From assembly GCF_000503215.1 (NCBI RefSeq), contig NZ_AYTD01000017.1:496001-560000 (forward strand): a stretch of DNA of 64,000 bases, in the 5' to 3' direction. This document shows, one piece after another, positions 18,435 through 27,973 of this stretch. The stretch comes from Pseudomonas canadensis (GTDB taxonomy: Bacteria > Pseudomonadota > Gammaproteobacteria > Pseudomonadales > Pseudomonadaceae). Position 1 is the stretch's first letter; each line of letters starts with the position of its first letter. Below the pieces are notes generated by a model. It saw only the letters and a program-made list of their open reading frames with translations, was not told the DNA's origin and did not search any database. The translations under genes were made by a program, and so were the position numbers.

Positions 18435-20375
18435 ATGCTATTCAACCAAGCCTCACGCCTGGCCAAAATCACCAGCCCGCTCGGGCCGGATGTGCTGCTG
18501 CTCAATGAAATGGGCGGTGGCGAGGAGCTGGGCAGGCTGTTCAACTACGAGCTGCAACTGACGTCCCTGGACGCCAACATCGATCTCAACCAGTTGCTCG
18601 GCAAACCCATGAGCGTGGGCCTGCAACTGGCGGACGGTGGCGAGCGGCACTTCCACGGCATCGTCGCGCGGTGCAGCCAGAATATCGACCAGGGCCAGTT
18701 CGCCAGTTATCAGGTGACGCTGCGCCCATGGTTTTGGCTGCTCAGCCGCACCTCCGACTGTCGGATTTTCCAGAACCTGAGCATCCCGCAGATCATCAAG
18801 CAGGTGTTTCGCGACCTGGGGTTTTCCGACTTCGAAGACGCCCTGAGCCGGCCGTACCGCGAGTGGGAATACTGCGTGCAGTACCGCGAGACCAGCTTCG
18901 ACTTCGTCAGCCGCTTGATGGAGCAGGAAGGTATTTACTACTTCTTCCGCCATGAGCAGGACCGCCATGTACTGGTGCTGGCCGATGCCTACGGCGCCCA
19001 CACCACGGTGCCGGGCTACGCCTCGATCCCGTACTACCCCAAGGACGAGCAGCAACGCGAACGCGACCATATGCACAACTGGCACCTGGCGCACGAAGTG
19101 CAACCGGGTTCGCTGGAGCTCAACGACTACGATTTCCAGCGCCCCAGCGCCAGCATCGACGTGCGCTCGGCCATGCCTCGCCCGCACACTGCCGGCGACT
19201 ATCCGCTGTACGACTACCCCGGCACCTACGTGCAAAGCGAAGACGGCGAGCACTATGCCCGCACCCGCATCGAAGCCCTGCAGACCCTGCATGAGCAGAT
19301 CGAATTCAGCGGCAACGCCCGTGGCCTGGGTTCGGGGCATTTGTTCAGCCTCACCGGCTTCAGCCGCCAGGACCAGAACCGCGAATACCTGATCGTCGGC
19401 TGCCGCTACTACATCGTCCAGGAAAGCCTGGAAAGCGGCGGCGGTTCGGGCTCGGCACAGTTCGAAAGCAGCCTCACCTGCATCGACGCCCAGCAGAGCT
19501 TCCGCCCGTTGGCCAGCACCCACCGCCCTATCGTCAAAGGCCCGCAGACCGCGCTGGTGGTCGGCCCCAAAGGCGAGGAAATCTGGACCGACCAGTACGG
19601 CCGGGTGAAGGTGCATTTCTATTGGGACCGCCACGACCAGTCCAACGAAAACAGCTCATGCTGGATTCGTGTCTCGCAATCCTGGGCCGGCAAGAACTGG
19701 GGCTCGATGCAGATCCCACGAATCGGCCAGGAAGTGATTGTGAGCTTCCTTGAGGGCGACCCCGACCGGCCAATCATCACCGGACGAGTCTACAACGCCG
19801 AACAGACCGTGCCTTACGACCTGCCGGAAAACGCTACCCAGAGCGGCATGAAAAGCCGTTCGAGCAAGGGCGGCACGCCGGCCAACTTCAATGAAATCCG
19901 CATGGAGGACAAGAAGGGGTTGGAGCAGTTGTACATCCATGCCGAGCGTAATCAGGACATCGTGGTCGAGGTGGATGAAAGCCATTCGGTGGGGCATGAC
20001 CGCAACAAGAGCATCGGCCACAACGAGACGGTGACCATCGGCAACAACCGCCTGCGCATCGTCAAGCAGGAAGACATCCTCTCGGTGGGCCAGAGGAAGA
20101 CCGACAGCATCAGCCAGAGCTATGTCATCGAAGTCGGTGAAAACCTGCGCCTGGTCTGCGGCGAAAGCATCCTGGAGTTGAACGCCAGCGGGCAGATCAA
20201 CCTCACCGGCGTGCAAATCAGCTTCTATGCCAGCGGCGATGCCGAGTTCAACACCGGCGGCGTGCTGCACCTGAACAACGGCGGCGGCCCCGGCGCCACG
20301 CCCGATGGCCAGGGCCAGAAAGCCGCCATCGACGCCAATATCAAAGCCGCGTTCCCCGCGCCTAAAAGCTCCTGA
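18435..20375 (+). CDS. vgrG: T6SS spike protein VgrG (TssI)
   Basis: The 646-residue protein contains the gp27-like and gp5-like regions of VgrG. YETSFDFVSRLMEQEGIYYFF is in the N-terminal half, the OB-fold segment QYGRVKVHFYWDR near residue 390 and QIPRIGQEVIVSFLEGDPDRP near 435, followed by a beta-helix of about 200 residues. There is no long C-terminal effector extension, so it probably carries the PAAR-tipped Rhs protein encoded next door. A recognisable ribosome-binding site is weak. The gene is followed 16 nt later by the eagR-like gene. Confidence 0.97.
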   Translation: MLFNQASRLAKITSPLGPDVLLLNEMGGGEELGRLFNYELQLTSLDANIDLNQLLGKPMSVGLQLADGGERHFHGIVARCSQNIDQGQFASYQVTLRPWFWLLSRTSDCRIFQNLSIPQIIKQVFRDLGFSDFEDALSRPYREWEYCVQYRETSFDFVSRLMEQEGIYYFFRHEQDRHVLVLADAYGAHTTVPGYASIPYYPKDEQQRERDHMHNWHLAHEVQPGSLELNDYDFQRPSASIDVRSAMPRPHTAGDYPLYDYPGTYVQSEDGEHYARTRIEALQTLHEQIEFSGNARGLGSGHLFSLTGFSRQDQNREYLIVGCRYYIVQESLESGGGSGSAQFESSLTCIDAQQSFRPLASTHRPIVKGPQTALVVGPKGEEIWTDQYGRVKVHFYWDRHDQSNENSSCWIRVSQSWAGKNWGSMQIPRIGQEVIVSFLEGDPDRPIITGRVYNAEQTVPYDLPENATQSGMKSRSSKGGTPANFNEIRMEDKKGLEQLYIHAERNQDIVVEVDESHSVGHDRNKSIGHNETVTIGNNRLRIVKQEDILSVGQRKTDSISQSYVIEVGENLRLVCGESILELNASGQINLTGVQISFYASGDAEFNTGGVLHLNNGGGPGATPDGQGQKAAIDANIKAAFPAPKSS

Positions 20376-20390
20376 CGAGACCTGTTTGCC

Positions 20391-20825
20391 ATGACGTACC
20401 GGATCAACGAATTCCAGTTTCAACTACCCGCCAGTGAGCTGCAGGACGCAACGATCAATATCCTCAAGTTCCCCGAATTGGGCACCACCCTGATCGTCAG
20501 CCGCAGCCTGCTCGCCGAGGGTGAAACCCTGCACAGCAACTTCAATGACCAACTCCTGCGCCTGGAAAAACAGGTGCAGGACCTGCGTTATCAGCCGGGC
20601 GTGGACGTGCGCTTGGGCGCGGCTCAAGAAGTGGAAGGCATCGAGCTGCGCAGCCAGTTCAGCAAGGGCAATGACAAGGTGTTCCAGTATCAACTGGCGC
20701 TGGTGCTACCGGGTACGCGCAAGATGCTCGCCTTGAGTTACGTGAAGGCCGACAAGCTTGGGGATGCCGAGGCGGCGCACTGGGCGTTGATCAAAAGCTC
20801 GCTATCGTTCGACGCTGTTTCCTGA
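20391..20825 (+). CDS. eagR: EagR-type T6SS effector chaperone (DcrB/DUF1795 family)
   Basis: This 144-residue cytosolic protein has no signal peptide and fits the DcrB/DUF1795 fold family (INEFQFQLP at the start, VSRSLLAEGETL, then YQLALVLPGTRKMLALSYV). In T6SS loci such proteins, called Eag, bind and shield the N-terminal membrane segments of prePAAR effectors so that the effector can be loaded onto VgrG. Its position between vgrG and a PAAR-Rhs gene with two N-terminal hydrophobic segments fits exactly. The specific pairing is inferred from position. Confidence 0.88.
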   Translation: MTYRINEFQFQLPASELQDATINILKFPELGTTLIVSRSLLAEGETLHSNFNDQLLRLEKQVQDLRYQPGVDVRLGAAQEVEGIELRSQFSKGNDKVFQYQLALVLPGTRKMLALSYVKADKLGDAEAAHWALIKSSLSFDAVS

Positions 20826-20837
20826 TGAGCTGCCTGC

Positions 20838-23800
20838 ATGTCTGACGCGTTATGGGCCGCCCGGATGGGCGATGCACTGACCCACACCTCGATGATGGCG
20901 GATATCCTCGGCGGCGTGCTGGAGGTCGCGGCCAACGTGGCGATCACGGCACTGGCGACTGCCGCAGTCGCGGCCGCCGTGGGGGTGACGATTGCTACCG
21001 CCGGTATCGGCGGCTGCATCCTCGGCGCGGTGGTGGGCATTGTCGTCGGCATGGCCATGAGCAAGACGGGGGCCGACAAGGGCCTCAGTAAGATGTGCGA
21101 GAGCTTCGCCAATGCGCTGTTTCCACCGGTGGTGGAAGCCACGATTGCGGTGGGTTCGACCGACACGTTCGTCAACAGCATTCCGGCTGCGCGGGCCGCG
21201 GGCTCCATTCCCTCGCACGTGGCGCCCGCTGGTACGGAGCTTGAGCAAGCACCGCCGGAGCCCGACCCCGAGCCAAAACCCGAGCCTGGCTTCCTGGACA
21301 TGGCCGAGGGTTTCTTCTCCCAGCTATGGCGGCCCACCGTCGCCACGCCTGCACCGGGTGTGGTGCCGGCCCTCACCGACATGGTCCTGTGCGCCCGCCA
21401 TCCGCCGATGCCGCCACAGCTTCTGGCGGAAGGGTCTGACAAAGTCACCATCAACGGCCAGCCCGCCGTGCGCAGCGGTGATCGCAGCATGTGCGAGGCG
21501 ACGGTGGTGTCGTCGGGGCTGATCTCGCCAAACGTCACCATTGGTGGTGGGACGGTGGTGGTGCAGGAAATTCGCAGCGGGAAGACCCCTGGGGTGGGGT
21601 TGGCGATTGAAGCGCTGATGATGTTGAAAGGTGCCAAAGGCAAGACGCTGAGTAATTTGCCGTGCATGTTGCTCAGCGGGGTGGGTTCATACGCGGTGAG
21701 CCAGGCCATCGGGGCCATGACTAACGCGGCTATGGGCTCGATGAACCCAGTGCACGCGGCTACAGGCGCCAAGGTCCTGGGTGGCGAGGCAGAGTTGGAT
21801 TTTGTGCTGCCGGGCGTACTGCCGATTCACTGGCAGAGGTTCTATAACAGTCGTGACGAGCGCCGCAGTGGGATGTTTGGCGCCGGCTGGAGCGTGTCCT
21901 ACGAAGTCAGTGTCGAGGTCCTGCCGCACCCCGCCGGGGGTGAAGAACTGACTTATACCGATGAACAAGGCCGACAAATACAGCTCGGTTCGGTTGCTTT
22001 GGGCAGTGCGATGTTCAGTCCGGGCGAGGGCTTGAGCATTCGTCGGCACCGCAACGGCCAATTGCTGATTGAAAGTGATGACGGACTTTATCGCCTGTTT
22101 GACCCAACGCCAGGCACCAGCTCATTACTGCGCCTGAGTCAGTTGGGCGATCGCAATAACAACCGCATTTATCTCGACTATGACGATCTCGGGCGATTGG
22201 TACGTCTTCGCGACACTTTCGACCTGGTACAGGTGGAGCTGATCCGCGAGCAAGGTCGTGTGAGCCGGATTGAACGCGTGTATAGCGACCTGCCGCGAGA
22301 AGTATTGGTCAGTTATGAACACGACTTGGCAGGCGACCTGGCAATCGTGCGCGATGCGACCGGCCAGATTCAAAGACGCTTTGCTTATGACACCGGGCGG
22401 CGAATGGCAGAGCATCAACTGCCCACCGGCTTGCGCTGCTTCTACGAGTGGGCATTGATCGCCCAGGCTGAATGGCGCGTTGTCCGGCATTGGACGGATG
22501 AGGGCGACGAGTACCAATTCGAATACGACCTGGCCGCAGGCACAACGTGTATTACCGACAACGCGCAACGGGTTAGCACACGAGTCTGGAACACTCAGCA
22601 CCAAGTCATTGCCTATACCGACAACCTCGGCAATACCTGGCTATTTGAGTGGAATGACGAACGCCAGTTGCTAAGCGCCACAGACCCCCAAGGGGGGCGC
22701 TATGAATATCACTACGACGAATCAGGCAACCTGATTGGAGAAATCGATCCCCTAGGTCGCAAAGAGGCTTCATCGTGGCTGGCGCATTGGTCGCTGCCGC
22801 TGGCTCGAACCGATGCCGCAGGCAACAGGTGGCAGTTTCGCTATGACCCGCGCGGTAACTGCATCAGTGAGACTGATCCCCTTGGCAGTGCCACCCGTTA
22901 TCGTTATGACAGTCGTGGACAAGTCGTCGAAATCATCGACGCCACTGGCAAGCAGAAAAAACTATCCTGGAACGGGCTCGGCCAGTTGATCGAGCACATC
23001 GACTGTTCAGGCTACCCGACTCGATTCAGTTACGACCATCGTGGTTATTTGCAAGCCATCATCGATGCACTTGGCGAGCGTACCCAGTTCAGCTATGACG
23101 CAAAGGGGCGCCTGCTCAGTACCCAGCTGCCAGACGGCCGAACTGAACACTATTTGCGCAGTATCAGTGGCCAGTTGGTGGGTTATACCGATCCCGCCGG
23201 GCACACAACTCACTACCAGCACAACCGCCGGGGCCAGGTTAACCTGCGTACGGATGCCCATGGTCGCCAGGTACAGTTTGGGTATGATCGATTTGGCCGC
23301 CTGCAAGCGCTGACCAACCAGAACGGTGAAACATACCGATTCACCTGGGACGCCAGCGACCGGCTAATTGAACAGCAAGACCTGGACGGCAGCGCCAAGC
23401 GTTACAGCTACGACCCGCTCGACAGTGTCTGCGTGGTCACCGCCGTACCGGCGCCGCACGGCAACGGCATGGCGGTTGTCCCCTCAACGCCCCTCGACCC
23501 GATTGTTCATTATCTTGAGCGGGACGCGATGGGTCGCTTGATCGGCAAGGTAACGGCCGATGGGCGCACCGACTATTCCTATGACCCGCTGGATCGCCTC
23601 ATTGCAGTGAGCACTGTCGATGCGCAGGGAAACGCACAGCGCCTGGCTTTCAACTACGACGCGCTGGGTCAATTGCTTGGAGAGCATAGTGTTGCTGGCA
23701 GCCTGCAGCATCACTATGACGAGTTGGGCAACCTTATCCAAACGCGCTTACCCGACGGGCGTTGGCTCAACCGTCTGCATTACGGCAGCGGTCACCTTCA

Positions 23801-25235
23801 CCAAATCAACCTCGATGGACGCGTTATCAGCGACTTCGAGCGCGATCGCTTGCATCGAGAAGTGTTGCGTACGCAAGGTCAGCTCAGCACCCGCAGCGAA
23901 TACGACCGCAATGGTCGCTTGCGAGCTCGTCAATGCAGAAATGAAGGTGTTTCGACGTTACTGGCGCCGACGATGCAAATAGCGTTCGACTACGACCCTG
24001 CCGACAATCTGATTGGCAAGCTTGAACAGCTGCCCACTCACCAGCATCGTCAATTGCTTCACTACGATGCGACTGCGCGCATCATTGCCAACCAGGACAA
24101 TCTGCAGGGGCAAACCGAAACATTCGCCTACGATGCGGCCGCCAACTTGCTTGATCCGCCGCAGGCGGCGAGCGGGCTGGTGGTACACAACAAACTGCTG
24201 ACCTATCAGGACAAGCGTTATCGTTACGACGCTTTCGGCCGTCTCGCTGAAAAGCGCAGTGCGAAATGGGGCACTCAGCTTTTTACCTACGACGCTGACC
24301 ACAGACTGATCGAAGTACGCCATCAAAAGGCTGAGCGAACGACTGTTATAAAAATGACGTATGACCCTTTGGGTCGTCGTATCGCTAAAAGCGAACATGA
24401 CAGCCATGGCTTCCCGGTGGGACAAACGCACTTCGTTTGGGACGGGTTGCGCTTATTGCTGGAACGCAAAAATAACCAGAGCAGTCTGTACCTCTACGAA
24501 GGTAACGGCTACGAACCCCTGGCACGTGTCGATGGCACTGGCGAACATCAGCGTGTGCGTTACTACCACAATGATTTAAACGGTTTGCCTGAACAGTTGA
24601 CGGAAGCGGACGGGCATACGCTGTGGCAATCGCGTTACCAGGTATGGGGCAACAGCGTCAGGGAAGTTCGCGAACCCTATTACATCGAGGAGCAGAACCT
24701 GCGTTTCCAGGGACAATACCTGGATCGGGAGACGGGCCTGCACTACAACACCTTCCGCTTTTATGATCCGGACGTAGGGCGGTTTACGACGCCCGACCCT
24801 ATTGGGCTGGCAGGTGGGATTAACCTCTATGAATACGCGCCGAACCCTATCGTCTGGACTGACCCCCTTGGATACAAGGGTTGCAACGTCAAGGCAGGAG
24901 ATGGCAAGACACACGATATCGTTCTTGAACTGACCAGGAAGCAGTACAAGCAGACGTTCGGTCACATCGCTGATGTCATCAAGGCGCGAGGAAAAAATAT
25001 ATTCACTATCGATCGCCTGGGCGCGGCAGATAACCGCAAAGCCTCTCTGGCCGGTCACCCGTCCGTCAAGGCACTGGATCGGGATGAATTCCCGATGGCG
25101 ATGTTCAAAGAAGGTGGCAAAGGGGCTAGCGTCAGGTACATCGACCCTAGCGACAACCGAGGCGCAGGCTCCTCGATCGCGCATGCCCTGAGCGGCTATG
25201 ACGACGGGACCCGAGTAAAAATAGTCGTGAAGTAA
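20838..25235 (+). CDS. PAAR-Rhs polymorphic T6SS effector with NucA/NucB-like DNase C-terminus
   Basis: The 1465-residue effector has a prePAAR motif AARMGDALTHT at residues 7-17, two hydrophobic helices (about 22-75), a PAAR domain (about 180-245), a proline/glutamate linker between them, an RhsA N-terminal domain (from about 300), many YD repeats (about 400-1290) and the Rhs core end (DPIGL, then WTDPLGY around 1342-1346). The last 120 residues differ from the core and carry DRDEFPMAMFKEGG (about 1414) and DNRGAGSS (about 1440), the pattern of NucA/NucB secreted DNases. I infer DNA degradation in target cells after self-cleavage at the DPLG site. From about 22000 on the gene looks less GC-rich than the T6SS genes, as is usual for exchangeable effectors. 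Confidence 0.93.
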   Translation: MSDALWAARMGDALTHTSMMADILGGVLEVAANVAITALATAAVAAAVGVTIATAGIGGCILGAVVGIVVGMAMSKTGADKGLSKMCESFANALFPPVVEATIAVGSTDTFVNSIPAARAAGSIPSHVAPAGTELEQAPPEPDPEPKPEPGFLDMAEGFFSQLWRPTVATPAPGVVPALTDMVLCARHPPMPPQLLAEGSDKVTINGQPAVRSGDRSMCEATVVSSGLISPNVTIGGGTVVVQEIRSGKTPGVGLAIEALMMLKGAKGKTLSNLPCMLLSGVGSYAVSQAIGAMTNAAMGSMNPVHAATGAKVLGGEAELDFVLPGVLPIHWQRFYNSRDERRSGMFGAGWSVSYEVSVEVLPHPAGGEELTYTDEQGRQIQLGSVALGSAMFSPGEGLSIRRHRNGQLLIESDDGLYRLFDPTPGTSSLLRLSQLGDRNNNRIYLDYDDLGRLVRLRDTFDLVQVELIREQGRVSRIERVYSDLPREVLVSYEHDLAGDLAIVRDATGQIQRRFAYDTGRRMAEHQLPTGLRCFYEWALIAQAEWRVVRHWTDEGDEYQFEYDLAAGTTCITDNAQRVSTRVWNTQHQVIAYTDNLGNTWLFEWNDERQLLSATDPQGGRYEYHYDESGNLIGEIDPLGRKEASSWLAHWSLPLARTDAAGNRWQFRYDPRGNCISETDPLGSATRYRYDSRGQVVEIIDATGKQKKLSWNGLGQLIEHIDCSGYPTRFSYDHRGYLQAIIDALGERTQFSYDAKGRLLSTQLPDGRTEHYLRSISGQLVGYTDPAGHTTHYQHNRRGQVNLRTDAHGRQVQFGYDRFGRLQALTNQNGETYRFTWDASDRLIEQQDLDGSAKRYSYDPLDSVCVVTAVPAPHGNGMAVVPSTPLDPIVHYLERDAMGRLIGKVTADGRTDYSYDPLDRLIAVSTVDAQGNAQRLAFNYDALGQLLGEHSVAGSLQHHYDELGNLIQTRLPDGRWLNRLHYGSGHLHQINLDGRVISDFERDRLHREVLRTQGQLSTRSEYDRNGRLRARQCRNEGVSTLLAPTMQIAFDYDPADNLIGKLEQLPTHQHRQLLHYDATARIIANQDNLQGQTETFAYDAAANLLDPPQAASGLVVHNKLLTYQDKRYRYDAFGRLAEKRSAKWGTQLFTYDADHRLIEVRHQKAERTTVIKMTYDPLGRRIAKSEHDSHGFPVGQTHFVWDGLRLLLERKNNQSSLYLYEGNGYEPLARVDGTGEHQRVRYYHNDLNGLPEQLTEADGHTLWQSRYQVWGNSVREVREPYYIEEQNLRFQGQYLDRETGLHYNTFRFYDPDVGRFTTPDPIGLAGGINLYEYAPNPIVWTDPLGYKGCNVKAGDGKTHDIVLELTRKQYKQTFGHIADVIKARGKNIFTIDRLGAADNRKASLAGHPSVKALDRDEFPMAMFKEGGKGASVRYIDPSDNRGAGSSIAHALSGYDDGTRVKIVVK

Positions 25236-25251
25236 CCGATTGGAGATTTCC

Positions 25252-25866
25252 ATGCATATCACAGAAGCACTTGATTCACTCTCTGCTGCCAGCGGCCCAT
25301 TGGCAGACCGCGTGTCGAAAGTGGCAGCCAAATACAATAAAACTCAGAAGTCACGTATCGAATCGCTGACCCGTCTGGCTTACCTGTTGTACGTCATCAA
25401 TGAAAACGACCTGGCCGAGCAGCTCACTGCACCGCTGAGCAAAATCCCTTTTGAAAATAACTATGACTATTGGGTCTGGATCGAGGCGTCACTGGTACTC
25501 AACGGCACCCTGGCGAGGGCGCGCGGTGATGAGCCCGTGTACGCTGATGCGCTTGCTCGTGTATTGGCGGCGCTGAACACCGGAAACGAGCTGCAAGTCA
25601 CGGTGAAGCGCAACACCCATGAACGCTTTGTAAGAGGCGAGACCTTGAGCCTGGACAAAATCCAGGACGCGGAGAACGAGGGCGACTTTGTGACAGAGGG
25701 CAATCAACGTGTCACTTACCTGATGAGCCTGTTAAAAATTCAGTTCTTTGATAAACCCGAACATTACCCGCACGAAAAGATAAAGGCCGATATCGAAGAA
25801 AATGTCGCCAGAATCAATGAAATCATTGGCAAGATCGGATTAGAAAAGCTCACGCCATTCAAATGA
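25252..25866 (+). CDS. Candidate immunity protein to the Rhs nuclease
   Basis: The gene encodes 204 residues starting MHITEALDSLSAASG. The ATG at 25252 has TGGAGA 6 nt upstream; a TTG at 25240 is in frame but lies in front of that site. There is no signal peptide or membrane segment, so the product is cytosolic, as needed to neutralise a DNase. It looks helical, is rich in Glu, Lys and Asn and more AT-rich than the T6SS core. The gene begins 16 nt after the effector stop. I do not recognise a functional family; immunity is inferred from position. Confidence 0.75.
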   Translation: MHITEALDSLSAASGPLADRVSKVAAKYNKTQKSRIESLTRLAYLLYVINENDLAEQLTAPLSKIPFENNYDYWVWIEASLVLNGTLARARGDEPVYADALARVLAALNTGNELQVTVKRNTHERFVRGETLSLDKIQDAENEGDFVTEGNQRVTYLMSLLKIQFFDKPEHYPHEKIKADIEENVARINEIIGKIGLEKLTPFK

Positions 25867-25883
25867 AGTCTTGTTTAATCCAA

Positions 25884-25919
25884 TAAAAAATGGGCACCCG
25901 ACCCAGTCGGCGTGCCCAT
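25884..25919 (-). terminator. Intrinsic terminator of the HU gene
   Basis: Inverted arms ATGGGCAC-CCGAC and GTCGG-C-GTGCCCAT (25890-25919) form a strong stem with a 3-nt loop. On the minus strand it is followed by a run of six U (25890-25885). It ends HU transcription and may also stop read-through from the convergent effector-immunity transcript. Confidence 0.85.
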
Positions 25920-25958
25920 CTCTCCTACCACCCCGCCCCCTTCGAGACGGTAACGTCC

Positions 25959-26234
25959 TTACGCGTTAACGGTGTCTTTCAGCGACTTGCCCGGCTTGAA
26001 CGCAACGGTGTTGCTGGCCTTGATTTTCACCGGCTCACCGGTTTGAGGGTTTTTGCCAGTGCGGGCGCCGCGATGGCGTTGCAGGAAGGTGCCGAAGCCA
26101 ACCAGGGTGACGCTGTCCTTGCGGTGCAGGGCGCCGGTGATTTCTTCGAGAACGGCGTTGAGGACGCGGTTGGCCTGTTCTTTGGTGAGATCCGCTTTTT
26201 CAGCGATGGCGGCTGCGAGTTCTGGTTTACGCAT
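25959..26234 (-). CDS. hupA: HU family DNA-binding protein
   Basis: The 91-residue histone-like protein bends and compacts DNA as a dimer. The HU signature VGFGTFLQRHRGARTGKNPQ and the start MRKPELAAAIAEKADLTKEQA are diagnostic. GAGG lies 8 nt before the ATG. It is a monocistronic core gene with its own terminator, convergent with the T6SS effector module. The hup letter varies between Pseudomonas strains; hupA is used for the copy beside the rubredoxin genes. Confidence 0.93.
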   Translation of the reverse strand: MRKPELAAAIAEKADLTKEQANRVLNAVLEEITGALHRKDSVTLVGFGTFLQRHRGARTGKNPQTGEPVKIKASNTVAFKPGKSLKDTVNA

Positions 26235-26425
26235 AAGTGAAGCCTCTTTGACGGTTTTTTGTTGTTATGTCCGTGCTGCTCTCTTCTGGAGCAGCGCCCA
26301 AAGCGCCGCAGGCTCTACTCTGCGGCAGACGGGAGTGAGGATGGCATGCCCTCGCACGCTCCGCCAGTCTAGCGGCGACCTTTCTAGTGGGAAAAACGTG
26401 CTTAATCCGACAGAACGACCGGTAT

Positions 26426-27574
26426 TTACGCCAGCAACGGCGGAAGTTCTTTATTGAGGGCCAGTTTTTCCATCACCGCGGTGCCGGTCAGTGCGTAACC
26501 CAGCAGGCGGCCACTGGCATCGCGGCACAGGGCCTTGATGTCGGCGCCCTCGCCTTCCACGTTCCAGACGCCTTCGGTGCCCCGTGGCGGTGGCGAGACC
26601 ACCAGAGGGCAGACCGGCGTCTTGACGGTCACCGGCATCGGGCCGTAGCTGACGGCGGTGGCGTTGCCGGCCAGGGTCTGGGCCAACGCACGGGCGCAGC
26701 TCATCAGCGGCATCACGTACAGCAGGTTCAGGCCGTCGACCTCGGCGCAGTCGCCCAGGGCGTAGATATTGGCGTGGGAGGTCTTGAGGTGGCGGTCCAC
26801 CATGATTCCGCGGTTGGTCTGCAGGCCGGCGGCGGCGGCCAGGTCGACACGCGGGCGCAGGCCGATGGCGGAGACCACCAGGTCGCAGGCGATCACTTCA
26901 CCGTCCGACAGATGGGCTTCCAGGCCGTCGGCAGTGCGCTGCAGCCGATTGAGCACCGGGCCCAGGTGGAAACGCGCGCCGAGGCCTTCGAGGCCGGCCT
27001 GTACCGCGGCGGCGGCGGCCGGGTGCAGCAAGGTTGGCATGACCTGCTCGCACGGCGCTACCAGGTCAATCTCATAGCCGCCAAGGATCAGGTCGTTGGC
27101 GAACTCGCAGCCGATCAGGCCGGCGCCGAGCAGCAGCACGCGGCGCTTGCCGGCAGCAGCGGCACGAAAGCGTGCGTAGTCTTCGAGGTCGTTTATCGGG
27201 AAAATCAGTTCAGCCGCATCGCCCTCAACCGGCACACGCACGGTTTCTGCGCCCCAGGCCAGGATCAGGTCGCGGTAAGCCACCGCTTCCTCACCAATCC
27301 ACAAGCGCTTGTGGCCAGGGTCAATGCCGCTGACGCGGGTGTGGGTGCGCACTTCGGCCTTGAGTTGCTCGGCCATGGCGCCAGGTTCAGCCATGCTCAG
27401 GCCATCGGCTTCCTTGTTCTTGCCAAAACCAGTGGAGAGCATGGGCTTGGAGTAGGAGCGCCCGTCATCTGCGGTGATCAGCAGCAAGGGGGTCTCGCTG
27501 TCGAGCTTGCGAAACTCCCGGGCCACGTTGTAACCGGCCAATCCTGTGCCGATGATCACGACAGGTGCGTTCAT
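26426..27574 (-). CDS. rubB: Rubredoxin-NAD(+) reductase
   Basis: The 382-residue FAD-dependent pyridine nucleotide-disulphide oxidoreductase passes electrons from NADH to rubredoxin. It has an N-terminal FAD-binding VIIGTGLAGYNVA (about 5-17), an NAD-binding LLLGAGLIGCEFA (about 147-159) and the second FAD motif IYALGDCAEVDGL (about 290). An AAGGAGAAGGGA site precedes the ATG. It follows the rubredoxin gene by 37 nt in the same operon, so the two form an electron-transfer pair for alkane hydroxylase-type or oxidative-stress reactions; no hydroxylase is in this window. Confidence 0.94.
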   Translation of the reverse strand: MNAPVVIIGTGLAGYNVAREFRKLDSETPLLLITADDGRSYSKPMLSTGFGKNKEADGLSMAEPGAMAEQLKAEVRTHTRVSGIDPGHKRLWIGEEAVAYRDLILAWGAETVRVPVEGDAAELIFPINDLEDYARFRAAAAGKRRVLLLGAGLIGCEFANDLILGGYEIDLVAPCEQVMPTLLHPAAAAAVQAGLEGLGARFHLGPVLNRLQRTADGLEAHLSDGEVIACDLVVSAIGLRPRVDLAAAAGLQTNRGIMVDRHLKTSHANIYALGDCAEVDGLNLLYVMPLMSCARALAQTLAGNATAVSYGPMPVTVKTPVCPLVVSPPPRGTEGVWNVEGEGADIKALCRDASGRLLGYALTGTAVMEKLALNKELPPLLA

Positions 27575-27611
27575 TCCCTTCTCCTTGTAGTACTTATCTG
27601 AAAACCAAAAA

Positions 27612-27779
27612 TCAGCCGATTTCGATCATTTCGAAATCCATTTTGCCCACGCCGCAGTCCGGGCACAGCCAGTCTTCCGGGACGTCTTCCCAACGGGTGC
27701 CAGGCAGAATTCCGTCATCCGGCCAGCCGTCTTTCTCGTCATAGATCAGGCCACAGACTACACATTGCCACTTCTTCAT
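27612..27779 (-). CDS. rubA: Rubredoxin
   Basis: A 55-residue protein, MKKWQCVVCGLIYDEKDG at its start, has the two iron-binding CxxC pairs of rubredoxin, Cys6/Cys9 and Cys39/Cys42, with the aromatic core residues Tyr13 and Trp37. It binds a single iron and carries electrons from the reductase encoded just downstream. The gene is very short but the motif is unambiguous. It is divergent from ubiC across about 195 nt. Confidence 0.96.
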   Translation of the reverse strand: MKKWQCVVCGLIYDEKDGWPDDGILPGTRWEDVPEDWLCPDCGVGKMDFEMIEIG

Positions 27780-27973
27780 CACTTGCTTCCTCAGGGTCAG
27801 GCATCTTGGCCGACGGTCGATAGACCCACGTTGCCGTGCGGCTCAGGGCGTTTTGTACTGATCGGGGCCGGCAGATGCAAGCACGATCGACGCAAACAGC
27901 CGGTTCAGACCGGCAAAAACCCGGGACGCCATGGTAAGCTCGCCGCCTCTTTTGCTGCCAATACTGACTCACC

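Noticed and set aside
20838..25235. Frameshift or truncation in the rhs gene.
   Set aside because: The frame is open from prePAAR to the nuclease tip, and the Rhs core end and toxin are in one frame.
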